NCBI GenBank assembly: GCA_018896765.1
Contig: JAHILZ010000090.1
Span: forward strand, 1 to 9,702
Direction of reading: 5' to 3'
Origin: Patescibacteria group bacterium
GTDB lineage: Bacteria; Patescibacteriota; Minisyncoccia; JAHIHE01
DNA length: 9,702 bases
Positions 1 through 6,106 of this stretch are shown here, one piece after another. The notes beneath the pieces were generated by a model that worked only from the letters and a program-made list of their open reading frames with translations, searched no databases and had not been told where the DNA came from. Position 1 is the stretch's first letter; each line of letters opens with the position of its first letter. Position numbers and translations under genes: made by a program.

Positions 1-975
1 AACGATGACGGCATTATGCCGGAAAATGAAATATTGAAACTATTTAACAATGCCGGAAAAACGGAAGTGGCAGAGCAGGATTATCAAAGATATAAGAGCA
101 ACAGCAACGGCGATCAGAAAAACGGAGTAAGAGAAAAACTTTATTATCTCAAAAGCATAAACCAAAATAATAAACTCAATGATTTAAGCGGTTCAGAGTG
201 GATTTACTTTTTAAATTCGGTTGATGTAACGCACTACTCAACAAAAGGTGCGGACGGCTTTGCTCATTATTTACGAGGAAAACATCCTTCACCGAAACCA
301 CCTCAATTGATGAAAAAGTTTGTTGATTTTTTCACAAAAGAAAATCAGGTTGTCCTTGATCCGTTTATGGGCGTTGGCGGAACATTGATCGCTTGTTCAT
401 TGTCTAATCGAAAAGGAATCGGCGTAGATTTATCAAAAGAATATATTGATTTATATAAAAAGGTTTGTAAGGAGCTTAATGTCGCCGAACAGACAGCAAT
501 TATTGGCAATTCCGCAGGAATAGATAAATTATTAAAGCAAGGCACGACCGTTGATTTTATTCTGACCGATCCGCCATACGGCGAAATGTTAAGTAATAAA
601 CGAACAGGACAAAGAAAAAAGAAAACCGGTATAGCCGTAGCCACGCCATTTACTAATCATGAAACTGATTTAGGAAACATGGAGCGAGAAAACTTTCTTG
701 AATCGTTGAAAGAAATAATCGCAAAATCGGCAGAATATCTAAAACCGAAAGGATATATCGCTGTTTTTGTAAAAGATTTACAACCAAAAAATGGCGAGCA
801 TAATATGCTTCATGCTTTTATAGCAGATAAATTATTGGAAATTCCAGACATATCTTTTCGGGGTTATAAAATTTGGTATGACGCAACGCAAAAATTATAT
901 CCTTTCGGCTATCCGCACGCTTTTGTTGCTAACCAATTTCATCAATTCGTTATGATATTTCGTAAAGAAAAATAA
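1..975 (+). CDS. DNA amino-methyltransferase (N6-A or N4-C), motif order X-I-IV; 5' end probably cut by window edge
   Basis: S-adenosylmethionine-dependent DNA methyltransferase, probably the modification half of an RM pair. Counting from the ATG at 16, a motif X-like segment (HPSPKPPQLMKKF, about 90-102) precedes the SAM-binding motif I (LDPFMGVGGT, 114-123), an acidic motif II position (D138) and the catalytic motif IV DPPY (185-188). The tail YPFGYPHAF...HQFVMIFRK (295-317) looks like the closing strand of the Rossmann-type domain. Motif I before IV is the gamma-like order, the reverse of the beta order in the methyltransferase at 4733. DPPY alone does not separate N6-adenine from N4-cytosine. 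The frame is open to base 1 and the ATG at 16 has no ribosome-binding site, so the true start may lie upstream; I give the gene from base 1 as partial. The next gene starts one base after the stop, so the two are almost certainly co-transcribed. Target sequence unknown. Confidence 0.9.
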   Translation, partial: NDDGIMPENEILKLFNNAGKTEVAEQDYQRYKSNSNGDQKNGVREKLYYLKSINQNNKLNDLSGSEWIYFLNSVDVTHYSTKGADGFAHYLRGKHPSPKPPQLMKKFVDFFTKENQVVLDPFMGVGGTLIACSLSNRKGIGVDLSKEYIDLYKKVCKELNVAEQTAIIGNSAGIDKLLKQGTTVDFILTDPPYGEMLSNKRTGQRKKKTGIAVATPFTNHETDLGNMERENFLESLKEIIAKSAEYLKPKGYIAVFVKDLQPKNGEHNMLHAFIADKLLEIPDISFRGYKIWYDATQKLYPFGYPHAFVANQFHQFVMIFRKEK

Positions 976-976
976 T

Positions 977-2368
977 ATGAAAAATAACCATTTGTGGATT
1001 TTAACCGAAGAAAGACCAAAACGAGAAGTTATTGCTAATATTTTGATGATGTTCGCGAAAGATCATAAGTTTGCTTGTTTTATTGATACCATTAGAATTT
1101 TACCAATTTTAGAAAACGGCAAATTTTCTTTTCTTTATGAGGTCGTTGGTTTCCGCTCAAATAAAATTGGCAAGGTTTTTATAAAATCAGTTAGCGGTTT
1201 TTCCAGCTTTGTTGATTTCTTGATTTTTTTTCAAGAAAAACAACCAATACAAACAGATATTCCAATATACGCAATTGAAGAAACAAAAACCGATGACAAA
1301 GAAAGTAGGAATACCGGCGTTTATCAACGCTCGTCAAAGTTTGTTTTCCTTGATTATTATTATCCGAATGTAAAAAAATTGATGCTCTACAACTTACAAA
1401 TAGAGCAAAAAGAAGCGCCAACGGCTACCTATATTTTCGGCACGCGATTATTATTGACTCTTGGCGTTGAAATACTTGGTAAAAAATTAGATAGTAAAAT
1501 TTTTCAGCCATTTCATTCAATTGATGAAATTATCGCTCTTAAAAAAGCAATGCGAAAAGCTCACAAAGGCAACATTCCGATTTTAATCAAGAAAATTGGC
1601 GATAAAATTACGGTTTCCGGCAGATTATATAAATCAGAAGGACTTGCTCATGATCCGAATATTGGGGCATTAAGTTTAATTTGCGCCGCCATTAGAAAAT
1701 TAGGTTGGAGTAGTGAAATTATCATTACTAAACATGGTTTAAAGCAAAAGCACATTCAGGCCGATAATAAATTTGTAAAAATTGCCAACAGGTTGAATAT
1801 AAAAATTCATGGTCTTTCAATTCCTGCGAGTAAACATCAAGATAATTATTGGAAATACGAAACAGAGGGCGAAAAACTTGGTACAATTTTTATTCACTTG
1901 GTCGTTGAAAATTTTACAAAAGGATTTTCTATTTTTGAAAATCATGCCGGTTGCGAAAAAGGTTATTTCATAACAAGCGATGGCAAGCATATCCCGCTTG
2001 AAAAATACTCGGACAGAAAAGCGTATAAAGCCGGAAATAAAAATAAAATAATTAGCATTCCCGATTTAATTTTGATTGATTTTGGAAGAAGCGAAGTTAT
2101 CAATATTGAGGGTAAAAAATATCAATTTCGCCAAAATGGAATTAACGAATTAAAAAGTTTTAGCGACATAGAGAAAACCTATATCAAAAAATACTATCCA
2201 AAATATAAAATTATTCGCACCATTGTTTTATACGGCGGTACGGAAAATAAAGTTGTTGAAATTGAGATCGGATTTTTACTTAACGAGAAAGGCGATCTTG
2301 TTTTGGGGATAAAAGCCCCCGCTCTATTTAGAGAAGCCATTAAAAATCTTTTGGATTTTTGGTTATAA
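977..2368 (+). CDS. Putative type II restriction endonuclease, PD-(D/E)XK-like, partner of the preceding methyltransferase
   Basis: Protein of 463 residues whose family I do not recognise by name. The restriction-enzyme call rests on context and one motif. It starts one base after the methyltransferase stop, the usual tight M-R arrangement. Near the C-terminus, IPDLILID...VINIEGKKYQF holds P362-D363 and E378-G379-K380, a good PD-X14-EXK nuclease signature on two predicted strands. A second charged segment, AIEETKTDDKESRN (99-112), also has an acidic/Lys pattern and could be an alternative active site or part of target recognition. No helicase, HNH or GIY-YIG motif and no membrane segment are visible, so a stand-alone type II enzyme fits better than type I or III. 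Strong lysine/isoleucine bias and A/T-rich codons match the neighbouring methyltransferase and differ from DUF389 downstream, suggesting the pair moved in together. Confidence 0.62.
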   Translation: MKNNHLWILTEERPKREVIANILMMFAKDHKFACFIDTIRILPILENGKFSFLYEVVGFRSNKIGKVFIKSVSGFSSFVDFLIFFQEKQPIQTDIPIYAIEETKTDDKESRNTGVYQRSSKFVFLDYYYPNVKKLMLYNLQIEQKEAPTATYIFGTRLLLTLGVEILGKKLDSKIFQPFHSIDEIIALKKAMRKAHKGNIPILIKKIGDKITVSGRLYKSEGLAHDPNIGALSLICAAIRKLGWSSEIIITKHGLKQKHIQADNKFVKIANRLNIKIHGLSIPASKHQDNYWKYETEGEKLGTIFIHLVVENFTKGFSIFENHAGCEKGYFITSDGKHIPLEKYSDRKAYKAGNKNKIISIPDLILIDFGRSEVINIEGKKYQFRQNGINELKSFSDIEKTYIKKYYPKYKIIRTIVLYGGTENKVVEIEIGFLLNEKGDLVLGIKAPALFREAIKNLLDFWL

Positions 2369-2419
2369 TGATATGAAATTTATTTAAATAAAATTTATGG
2401 CTAAAAAACAAAAGAGTCA

Positions 2420-2450
2420 AAAAAAGCTCCGGGCATAAGGGGGCTTTTTT
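2420..2450 (+). terminator. Rho-independent terminator after the RM pair
   Basis: Stem GCTCC (2426-2430) pairs with GGGGC (2440-2444, one G-T wobble) around a 9-base loop. It is flanked by an A-run (2420-2425) and a run of six T's (2445-2450) that extend the stem and give the terminator its U-tract. It lies about 50 bases after the putative restriction gene stop. Confidence 0.75.
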
Positions 2451-2530
2451 AAAAATTAAATTTTAACAAAAAAAATCGCAAAGGTTTTTGTAAATTGGAA
2501 AATATTCGCGCCGCATAGTATAAAACTATT

Positions 2531-2557
2531 TTGTTTTTTTCAAAAATGTGCTATTAT
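2531..2557 (+). promoter_or_regulatory. Candidate sigma70-type promoter for the DUF389 gene
   Basis: Extended -10 TGcTATTAT (2549-2557), with a weaker -35 TTGTTT (2531-2536) at 15 bases. It lies 30 bases before the DUF389 ATG, with an A/T-only leader between. The extended TG can compensate for the short spacer. Sequence match only. Confidence 0.4.
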
Positions 2558-2587
2558 TAAAATAGCATTATAATTAATTTTAAAATT

Positions 2588-3283
2588 ATGGCTTCAAGTA
2601 TTCCTTCGCTGTTTTATCTTTCGGATCAAGACAAGAGCGGCGCCGTAAAAAAAATAATCGATTCTAGTTCTCCGAGCATGGATTTCTTTTTCATGCTGGT
2701 TGTGTCGGGGATGCTCGCGACTATCGGGCTTCTTATTAATAATATGGCGGTGGTAATCGGCAGTATGCTTGTTACGCCGCTTTTGGCGCCGATTTTGAGT
2801 CTCGCTTTGGGAGTTTCGATGTCCGACGGAGATTTGATTAAGAGGTCGGTGATTGTTTTGGGAAAATCAATGGCGCTGGTGCTGGCGCTAAACACATTTA
2901 TCGCTTTTATATTGTTTCCTTATAATAATCTTCAGACGGAGATAATTCAGAGTTTTAATCCGCACATAGCGTATTTTTACGTGGCAGTTTTGTCCGGATT
3001 GGCCGGAACATTCGCTTTCGTAAAACCTAAACTTTCCGCCGCGTTGCCCGGGGTTGCGATAGCCGTGGCGCTGGTTCCGCCGCTTGCGGCGATATCGATA
3101 GGCATTGCCACTTTGAATTATCAGATTTTTTCCGGAGCTTTTCAGATGTTTTTGATAAATTTAATCGGAATTATTTTTATAAGCTTATTGGTTTTTTCGA
3201 TGATGGGGTTTTATTCTACGAGAAAAATAGCCCATAAAGAAATCAGCGACGAGAACAACAAATTAGGCGGGAAGCAAAGTTAA
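2588..3283 (+). CDS. DUF389 family integral membrane protein
   Basis: A 231-residue membrane protein of the DUF389 group, whose biochemical role is not established. Family hallmarks: the segment MLATIGLLINNMAVVIGSML (42-61) leading into VTPLLAPILSLALG, and the late segment ALPGVAIAVALVPPLAA (152-168). Hydrophobic spans lie at about 32-50, 52-75, 86-110, 127-146, 153-175 and 183-208, so roughly six helices. Residues 1-31 are a short polar N-terminus and 209-231 a charged tail rich in Lys/Glu. The protein is near the lower end of what I expect for the family, essentially the membrane core alone. The ATG at 2588 has no Shine-Dalgarno; TTAATTTTAAAATT precedes it, the usual style in this window. 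Its codons are more G/C-rich than those of the RM genes, suggesting it belongs to the resident chromosome. Confidence 0.87.
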   Translation: MASSIPSLFYLSDQDKSGAVKKIIDSSSPSMDFFFMLVVSGMLATIGLLINNMAVVIGSMLVTPLLAPILSLALGVSMSDGDLIKRSVIVLGKSMALVLALNTFIAFILFPYNNLQTEIIQSFNPHIAYFYVAVLSGLAGTFAFVKPKLSAALPGVAIAVALVPPLAAISIGIATLNYQIFSGAFQMFLINLIGIIFISLLVFSMMGFYSTRKIAHKEISDENNKLGGKQS

Positions 3284-3330
3284 ATTTTTTGATATCCCAC
3301 AAAGCGGGGATAAGCATAAATATTAATAGG

Positions 3331-3341
3331 AAAGGGGGTGG
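3331..3341 (+). promoter_or_regulatory. Strong Shine-Dalgarno for the lysine-rich micro-ORF
   Basis: AAAGGGGGTGG, 5 bases before the ATG at 3347, is purine-rich and pairs well with the 16S tail. Nearly every other start in the window has only A/T in front of it, so this site is the main reason to think the 21-codon ORF is translated. Confidence 0.6.
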
Positions 3342-3346
3342 TAAAA

Positions 3347-3412
3347 ATGGCGAAAAAAAAGAAAGTTGTTTCTAAGAAAAAAACCGTGAAACGTAAAACT
3401 AAGAAACGATAA
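3347..3412 (+). CDS. 21-residue Lys/Arg-rich micro-protein
   Basis: ATG to TAA with 21 codons. Thirteen of the 21 residues are Lys or Arg, in short K-runs separated by V, T and S (starts MAKKKKVVSKKK, ends KRKTKKR). There is no hydrophobic span and no acidic residue. The composition resembles the basic tails of histone H1-like or ribosomal proteins, so binding to DNA or RNA is a reasonable inference; nothing more can be said about function. It follows DUF389 by 63 bases and precedes the mechanosensitive channel by about 85. Codon choice is mixed (AAA/AAG, CGT/CGA/CGC-type arginine), not just a poly-A stretch. The alternative is a chance ORF in A-rich DNA, but the strong ribosome-binding site argues against that. 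It is below the length most gene callers accept. Confidence 0.58.
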   Translation: MAKKKKVVSKKKTVKRKTKKR

Positions 3413-3496
3413 GAGTTTAGGGGGATGGCGGGCGGGAAAAAGTTTTTTGTAATGGAAAAATTATATTATACCTGTAAGTTTATTTTTTTTTAAAGC

Positions 3497-4111
3497 ATGA
3501 GATTTATGACAGATTTTTTTCTGCAAAATGAATATTTGCGTTTTTTTCTGATTTTATTCGGTTCGCTTTTAGCGGCGAAAATTTTTCTTTTTATTCTTCG
3601 GAAATATGCAATCAGGATTGCGGAGAAAACCAGAATCGACCTTGACGATATGATTCTTAAGATCATTGAAATGCCAATGTTTGTTTTATTTGTCCTTGTC
3701 GGACTATATTTCGCGCTGGCATCTTTTGCGGAATTGAATCCTTATGCCCAATCGGTTAATAAAATATTTTTTGTAGTTTTGACGCTGATTATTTCAATAA
3801 TGGTTTCCAGAATCGCCAGTCTTTTAATAGGCCGCTGGTTTAAGGTGAAGAATGGGCATGAAAACGCGCCGCGATTGATAAATAAAATAGCGGCAATTGC
3901 CATTTATCTCATCGCTTTATTGATGATTTTGGGATATTTTGAGATAGAAATAACGCCTTTAATAGCCACCTTGGGATTAGGAGGATTGGCAGTGGGTCTT
4001 GCTTTGCAAAACACGCTTCTCAATTTTTTTCCGGGCTTCATATTATTTCCGATAAGCCCTTTAATGTCGGCGATTTTGTGGAGCTGGAAGGCGGCGTTTC
4101 CGGTTTTATAG
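3497..4111 (+). CDS. MscS family mechanosensitive channel, N-terminal half (frame broken at 4024-4030)
   Basis: Membrane half of a small-conductance mechanosensitive channel that opens under membrane tension to release osmolytes. Hydrophobic helices at about 15-34, 58-77, 88-112 and 131-147 are followed by the pore helix: ATLGLGGLAVGLALQNTLLNFF (157-178) has the Gly/Ala packing pattern of MscS TM3 and the conserved LQ-NTL-NFF end. After F178 this frame reads PGFILFPISPL and stops at 4109-4111 with no family resemblance, whereas the next frame continues as FFSGLHIISDKPFNVGDFVELEGG, the normal continuation. Family-like coding in this frame therefore ends at about 4030. Joined with the downstream half, the protein would be about 359 residues, normal for MscS proteins with extra N-terminal helices. 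A T-run and stop codon sit directly before the ATG, and there is no Shine-Dalgarno. Confidence 0.85.
   Translation: MRFMTDFFLQNEYLRFFLILFGSLLAAKIFLFILRKYAIRIAEKTRIDLDDMILKIIEMPMFVLFVLVGLYFALASFAELNPYAQSVNKIFFVVLTLIISIMVSRIASLLIGRWFKVKNGHENAPRLINKIAAIAIYLIALLMILGYFEIEITPLIATLGLGGLAVGLALQNTLLNFFPGFILFPISPLMSAILWSWKAAFPVL
4024..4030 (+). other. Seven-T run where the MscS reading frame breaks; in-phase -1 slippery heptamer
   Basis: The upstream frame reads AAT TTT TTT CCG, so the run forms T TTT TTT (X XXY YYZ) in phase. A slip of one base back gives AAT TTT TTT TCC GGG, restoring Asn-Phe-Phe-Ser-Gly and the whole downstream MscS domain. Eight T's would give an intact gene. The site could be a sequencing or assembly deletion, a true frameshift mutation, or a recoding site. 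Confidence 0.6.
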
Positions 4112-4575
4112 AAGATATTGGATGGAGATCGACAAGGATTAAGACTATGGCGAATAATATCGTGATTATTCCCAATTCAAAACTCGCGGAAAGCGTGATA
4201 ACCAATAATTCTTTGCCCGAGAAGGAAATGGGAGTTTTGGTGCAGTGCGGCGTCGGCTACGGATCCAATCTTGAAAAAGTGGAAAAGGTTACGATTGATG
4301 TAGCCGGAAAAATCCAAAAAACCGTTCCCGGGGCGGTCAAGGATTTTGAGCCGTTTATGCGGTATTATGCTTTCGGCGATTCCAATATCGACTTCAGTAT
4401 TATTTTGCGGGTGGAAACTTTCACCGGCAAATATTTGATTACGCACGAATTGATAAAAGCTCTTAAAAAAAGGTACGATGAGGAAAATATAGAGATTTCC
4501 TCATTTTATCGCGGCGCCGTTATTCGGCGGCATTTTTTTTGCGCGTTAAATCCGTCTTTGCAAGGACGGATTTAG
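4030..4575 (+). CDS. MscS family mechanosensitive channel, C-terminal half (cytoplasmic beta and alpha/beta domains)
   Basis: Continuation of the channel in the next frame. From 4030 it reads SGLHIISDKPFNVGDFVELE, then GGVSGFIEDIGWRSTRI and NNIVIIPNSKLAESVITN, the hallmark MscS beta-domain signatures (G-D-x-V-x-x-x-G, I-x-W/L-R-x-T, IPN). A mixed alpha/beta cytoplasmic region follows (about 4215-4500), ending in HELIKALKKRYDEENIEI. The first ATG in this frame is at 4078, but starting there would drop conserved residues and the membrane part, so independent expression is unlikely to give a channel. The 3' end is odd. The frame runs through an 8-T run (4533-4540) and then through the terminator hairpin, stopping with TAG at 4573-4575. 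With one T fewer it would stop at TAA 4547-4549, at the base of the hairpin stem. The last 15-20 residues therefore deserve doubt. Confidence 0.83.
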   Translation, partial: SGLHIISDKPFNVGDFVELEGGVSGFIEDIGWRSTRIKTMANNIVIIPNSKLAESVITNNSLPEKEMGVLVQCGVGYGSNLEKVEKVTIDVAGKIQKTVPGAVKDFEPFMRYYAFGDSNIDFSIILRVETFTGKYLITHELIKALKKRYDEENIEISSFYRGAVIRRHFFCALNPSLQGRI

Positions 4576-4584
4576 CTTTTATTT
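4545..4584 (+). terminator. Strong rho-independent terminator after the MscS gene
   Basis: AAATCCGTC (4548-4556) pairs perfectly with GACGGATTT (4565-4573) around TTTGCAAG, and T4547-A4574 extends the stem. CTTTTATTT follows as the U-tract. The annotated stop of the MscS C-terminal frame lies inside the structure. Confidence 0.88.
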
Positions 4585-4666
4585 GAATAAAAGCGGGGAA
4601 ATTGGTATTATTAAACAATAAGTCAATAATTCAGTATATTAATTTACGAATGTGGATAACTTAATA

Positions 4667-4695
4667 TGGACTTTCTACTTTTGTTCTAGTATAAT
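4667..4695 (+). promoter_or_regulatory. Promoter of the LexA-methyltransferase operon
   Basis: -35 TGGACT (4667-4672; 4 of 6 matches to TTGACA), a 17-base spacer, and a perfect -10 TATAAT (4690-4695). It lies 37 bases before the ATG at 4733, with an A/T-only leader between. It is the only good promoter between the MscS terminator and the operon. Confidence 0.65.
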
Positions 4696-4712
4696 ATTAA
4701 TATAAATTAGAA
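4672..4712 (+). promoter_or_regulatory. Candidate LexA operator: TTTC-N7-GTTC direct repeat plus inverted TAGAA
   Basis: TTTC (4672-4675), seven bases, then GTTC (4683-4686); extended, this is TTCTA at 4673 and again at 4684, 11 bases (one helical turn) apart. It occupies the spacer between -35 and -10. An inverted copy TAGAA lies at 4708-4712, and the palindrome ATATTAATAT (4694-4703) lies between. The alphaproteobacterial LexA box is GTTC-N7-GTTC, so this is one mismatch away. No E. coli-type CTGT-N8-ACAG or Bacillus-type GAAC-N4-GTTC box was seen. Inference from position and spacing. Confidence 0.35.
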
Positions 4713-4732
4713 AATAAATTTTTAATAATATT

Positions 4733-6097
4733 ATGCTCACAAAAAAGCAAAAAAAAGTTCTTGATTATATTCAGGAATATTCTCAAAAGAATGGTTTTAG
4801 TCCGTCGTATGATGAAGTAAGAAAACATTTTAAACTTTCTTCCGTTTCTACGGTCAATCATTATATGAAAATTTTACAGGAAAAAGGTTATATTAAGCGT
4901 GAGAAAAATGCCGCTCGATCCGTTGAAATTAAGAAAAAAGAAAGCTTGATCAGTATTCCGTTTAGGGGATATATTGCCGCCGGCCAACCTATTGAAGCAG
5001 TTGAAGAACAGGAGACAATAGCCGTGCCTAAAAATTTGCTTTCTTATTCCGGCAAGCATTTCGCATTAGGTGTTAAAGGGGATAGTATGATTGATGAAGG
5101 TATTTTTGATGGCGATACCGTAATTATTAGAAAACAAAATTCTGTTGAGGACGGAGAAACAGCGGTTGCTTTAATTAATGGCAATGAAGTTACTCTCAAA
5201 AAAATTTATAAAGAAAAAAATAGAATTAGATTACAACCCGCAAATCCTAAACTAACCCCCTTTTTTGTTAAGAGCGTAGTTATTCAGGGCAAGGTGATCA
5301 GTACTTTTAGAAATATAGAGGAGCAAGAAAAAAAAGAGACTGATTTTAAGTTTAATCAGTTTTTATGTGGCGATGTATTAGACATGATGAAAAAAATTCC
5401 AGATTGTTCAATTCATCTCGCAATTACTTCACCGCCATATAATGTTGGTAAAGATTACGATAATCATAATGATAAAATGGTTTATCAAGATTATCTTGAC
5501 TGGTTGAATAAGGTGTGGATCGAAACGCAAAGAGTTTTAGTCAATGGTGGAAGATTTGCGTTAAACATTGCGCCTACTGGAATTAGAGATTTTGTTCCAA
5601 TTCATCACGATTTCACTAATCAATTTAGAAAATTAGGAATGAAATTTAGAACAGAGATTTTATGGTATAAACAAACGATGCTCAAGCGAACCGCATGGGG
5701 AAGTTTTAAAAGTCCTGCAAATCCGCACATTGTTCCGTCGTGGGAATATGTTCTAGTGTTCTCAAAAGGCGATAATCGTTTAGACGGCGATCAAAAAATG
5801 GCAGATATAACAAAAGAAGAATTTATGAAATTTTCTGATGGGTTTTGGAAGATACAGCCTGAAACTAAAAGAAAAGGTCACCCTGCGCCATTTCCCGAAG
5901 AGTTGATACATCGTTTAATAAAATTTTATTCTTATAAAGGTAATAATATTCTTGATATGTTTGGTGGAACTGGAACGGTAGCGACTATTGCTGCGAGAAC
6001 AGATAGAAATTTTATTCATATGGATATTTCTCCGCAATATTGTAAAGTTGCAAAAGATAGAGTAGAAAAAGAAACAAACCAATTAAAACTTAAATAA
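4733..6097 (+). CDS. LexA repressor fused to a beta-order DNA methyltransferase
   Basis: One uninterrupted 454-residue ORF with two complete modules. Residues 1-66 are a LexA winged-helix domain (LTKKQKKVLDYIQEY, GFSPSYDEVRKHF, recognition helix around SVSTVNHYMKILQEKGYIKR). Residues 74-193 are a LexA/S24 self-cleavage domain: cleavage site GYIAAG with A83-G84, nucleophile S118 in VKGDSM, general-base K156 in EVTLKK; E. coli LexA uses A84-G85, S119 and K156. After a short charged linker (about 194-204) comes a methyltransferase: FNQFLCGDVLDMM, catalytic TSPPYNVG (232-239), then a motif X-like region (GHPAPFPEELIHRLIKF, 382-398) and SAM motif I (ILDMFGGTGT, 406-415). Motif IV before I is the beta order; SPPY leans to N4-cytosine but N6-adenine is possible. 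Inferred role: autoregulated, damage-responsive modification enzyme. The HNH nuclease gene starts nine bases later. Confidence 0.92.
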   Translation: MLTKKQKKVLDYIQEYSQKNGFSPSYDEVRKHFKLSSVSTVNHYMKILQEKGYIKREKNAARSVEIKKKESLISIPFRGYIAAGQPIEAVEEQETIAVPKNLLSYSGKHFALGVKGDSMIDEGIFDGDTVIIRKQNSVEDGETAVALINGNEVTLKKIYKEKNRIRLQPANPKLTPFFVKSVVIQGKVISTFRNIEEQEKKETDFKFNQFLCGDVLDMMKKIPDCSIHLAITSPPYNVGKDYDNHNDKMVYQDYLDWLNKVWIETQRVLVNGGRFALNIAPTGIRDFVPIHHDFTNQFRKLGMKFRTEILWYKQTMLKRTAWGSFKSPANPHIVPSWEYVLVFSKGDNRLDGDQKMADITKEEFMKFSDGFWKIQPETKRKGHPAPFPEELIHRLIKFYSYKGNNILDMFGGTGTVATIAARTDRNFIHMDISPQYCKVAKDRVEKETNQLKLK

Positions 6098-6106
6098 TAC
6101 AAAATT

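Noticed and set aside
3293..3312. TATCCC/GGGATA hairpin after DUF389
   Set aside because: No T-run after it on the plus strand and the stem is only 6 bp; not convincing as a terminator or RNA element.
3425..3493. 22-codon ORF beginning just after AGGGGG, in frame with the MscS start
   Set aside because: The G-run abuts the ATG, the product is Phe/Lys/Tyr filler, and a TAA separates it from MscS.
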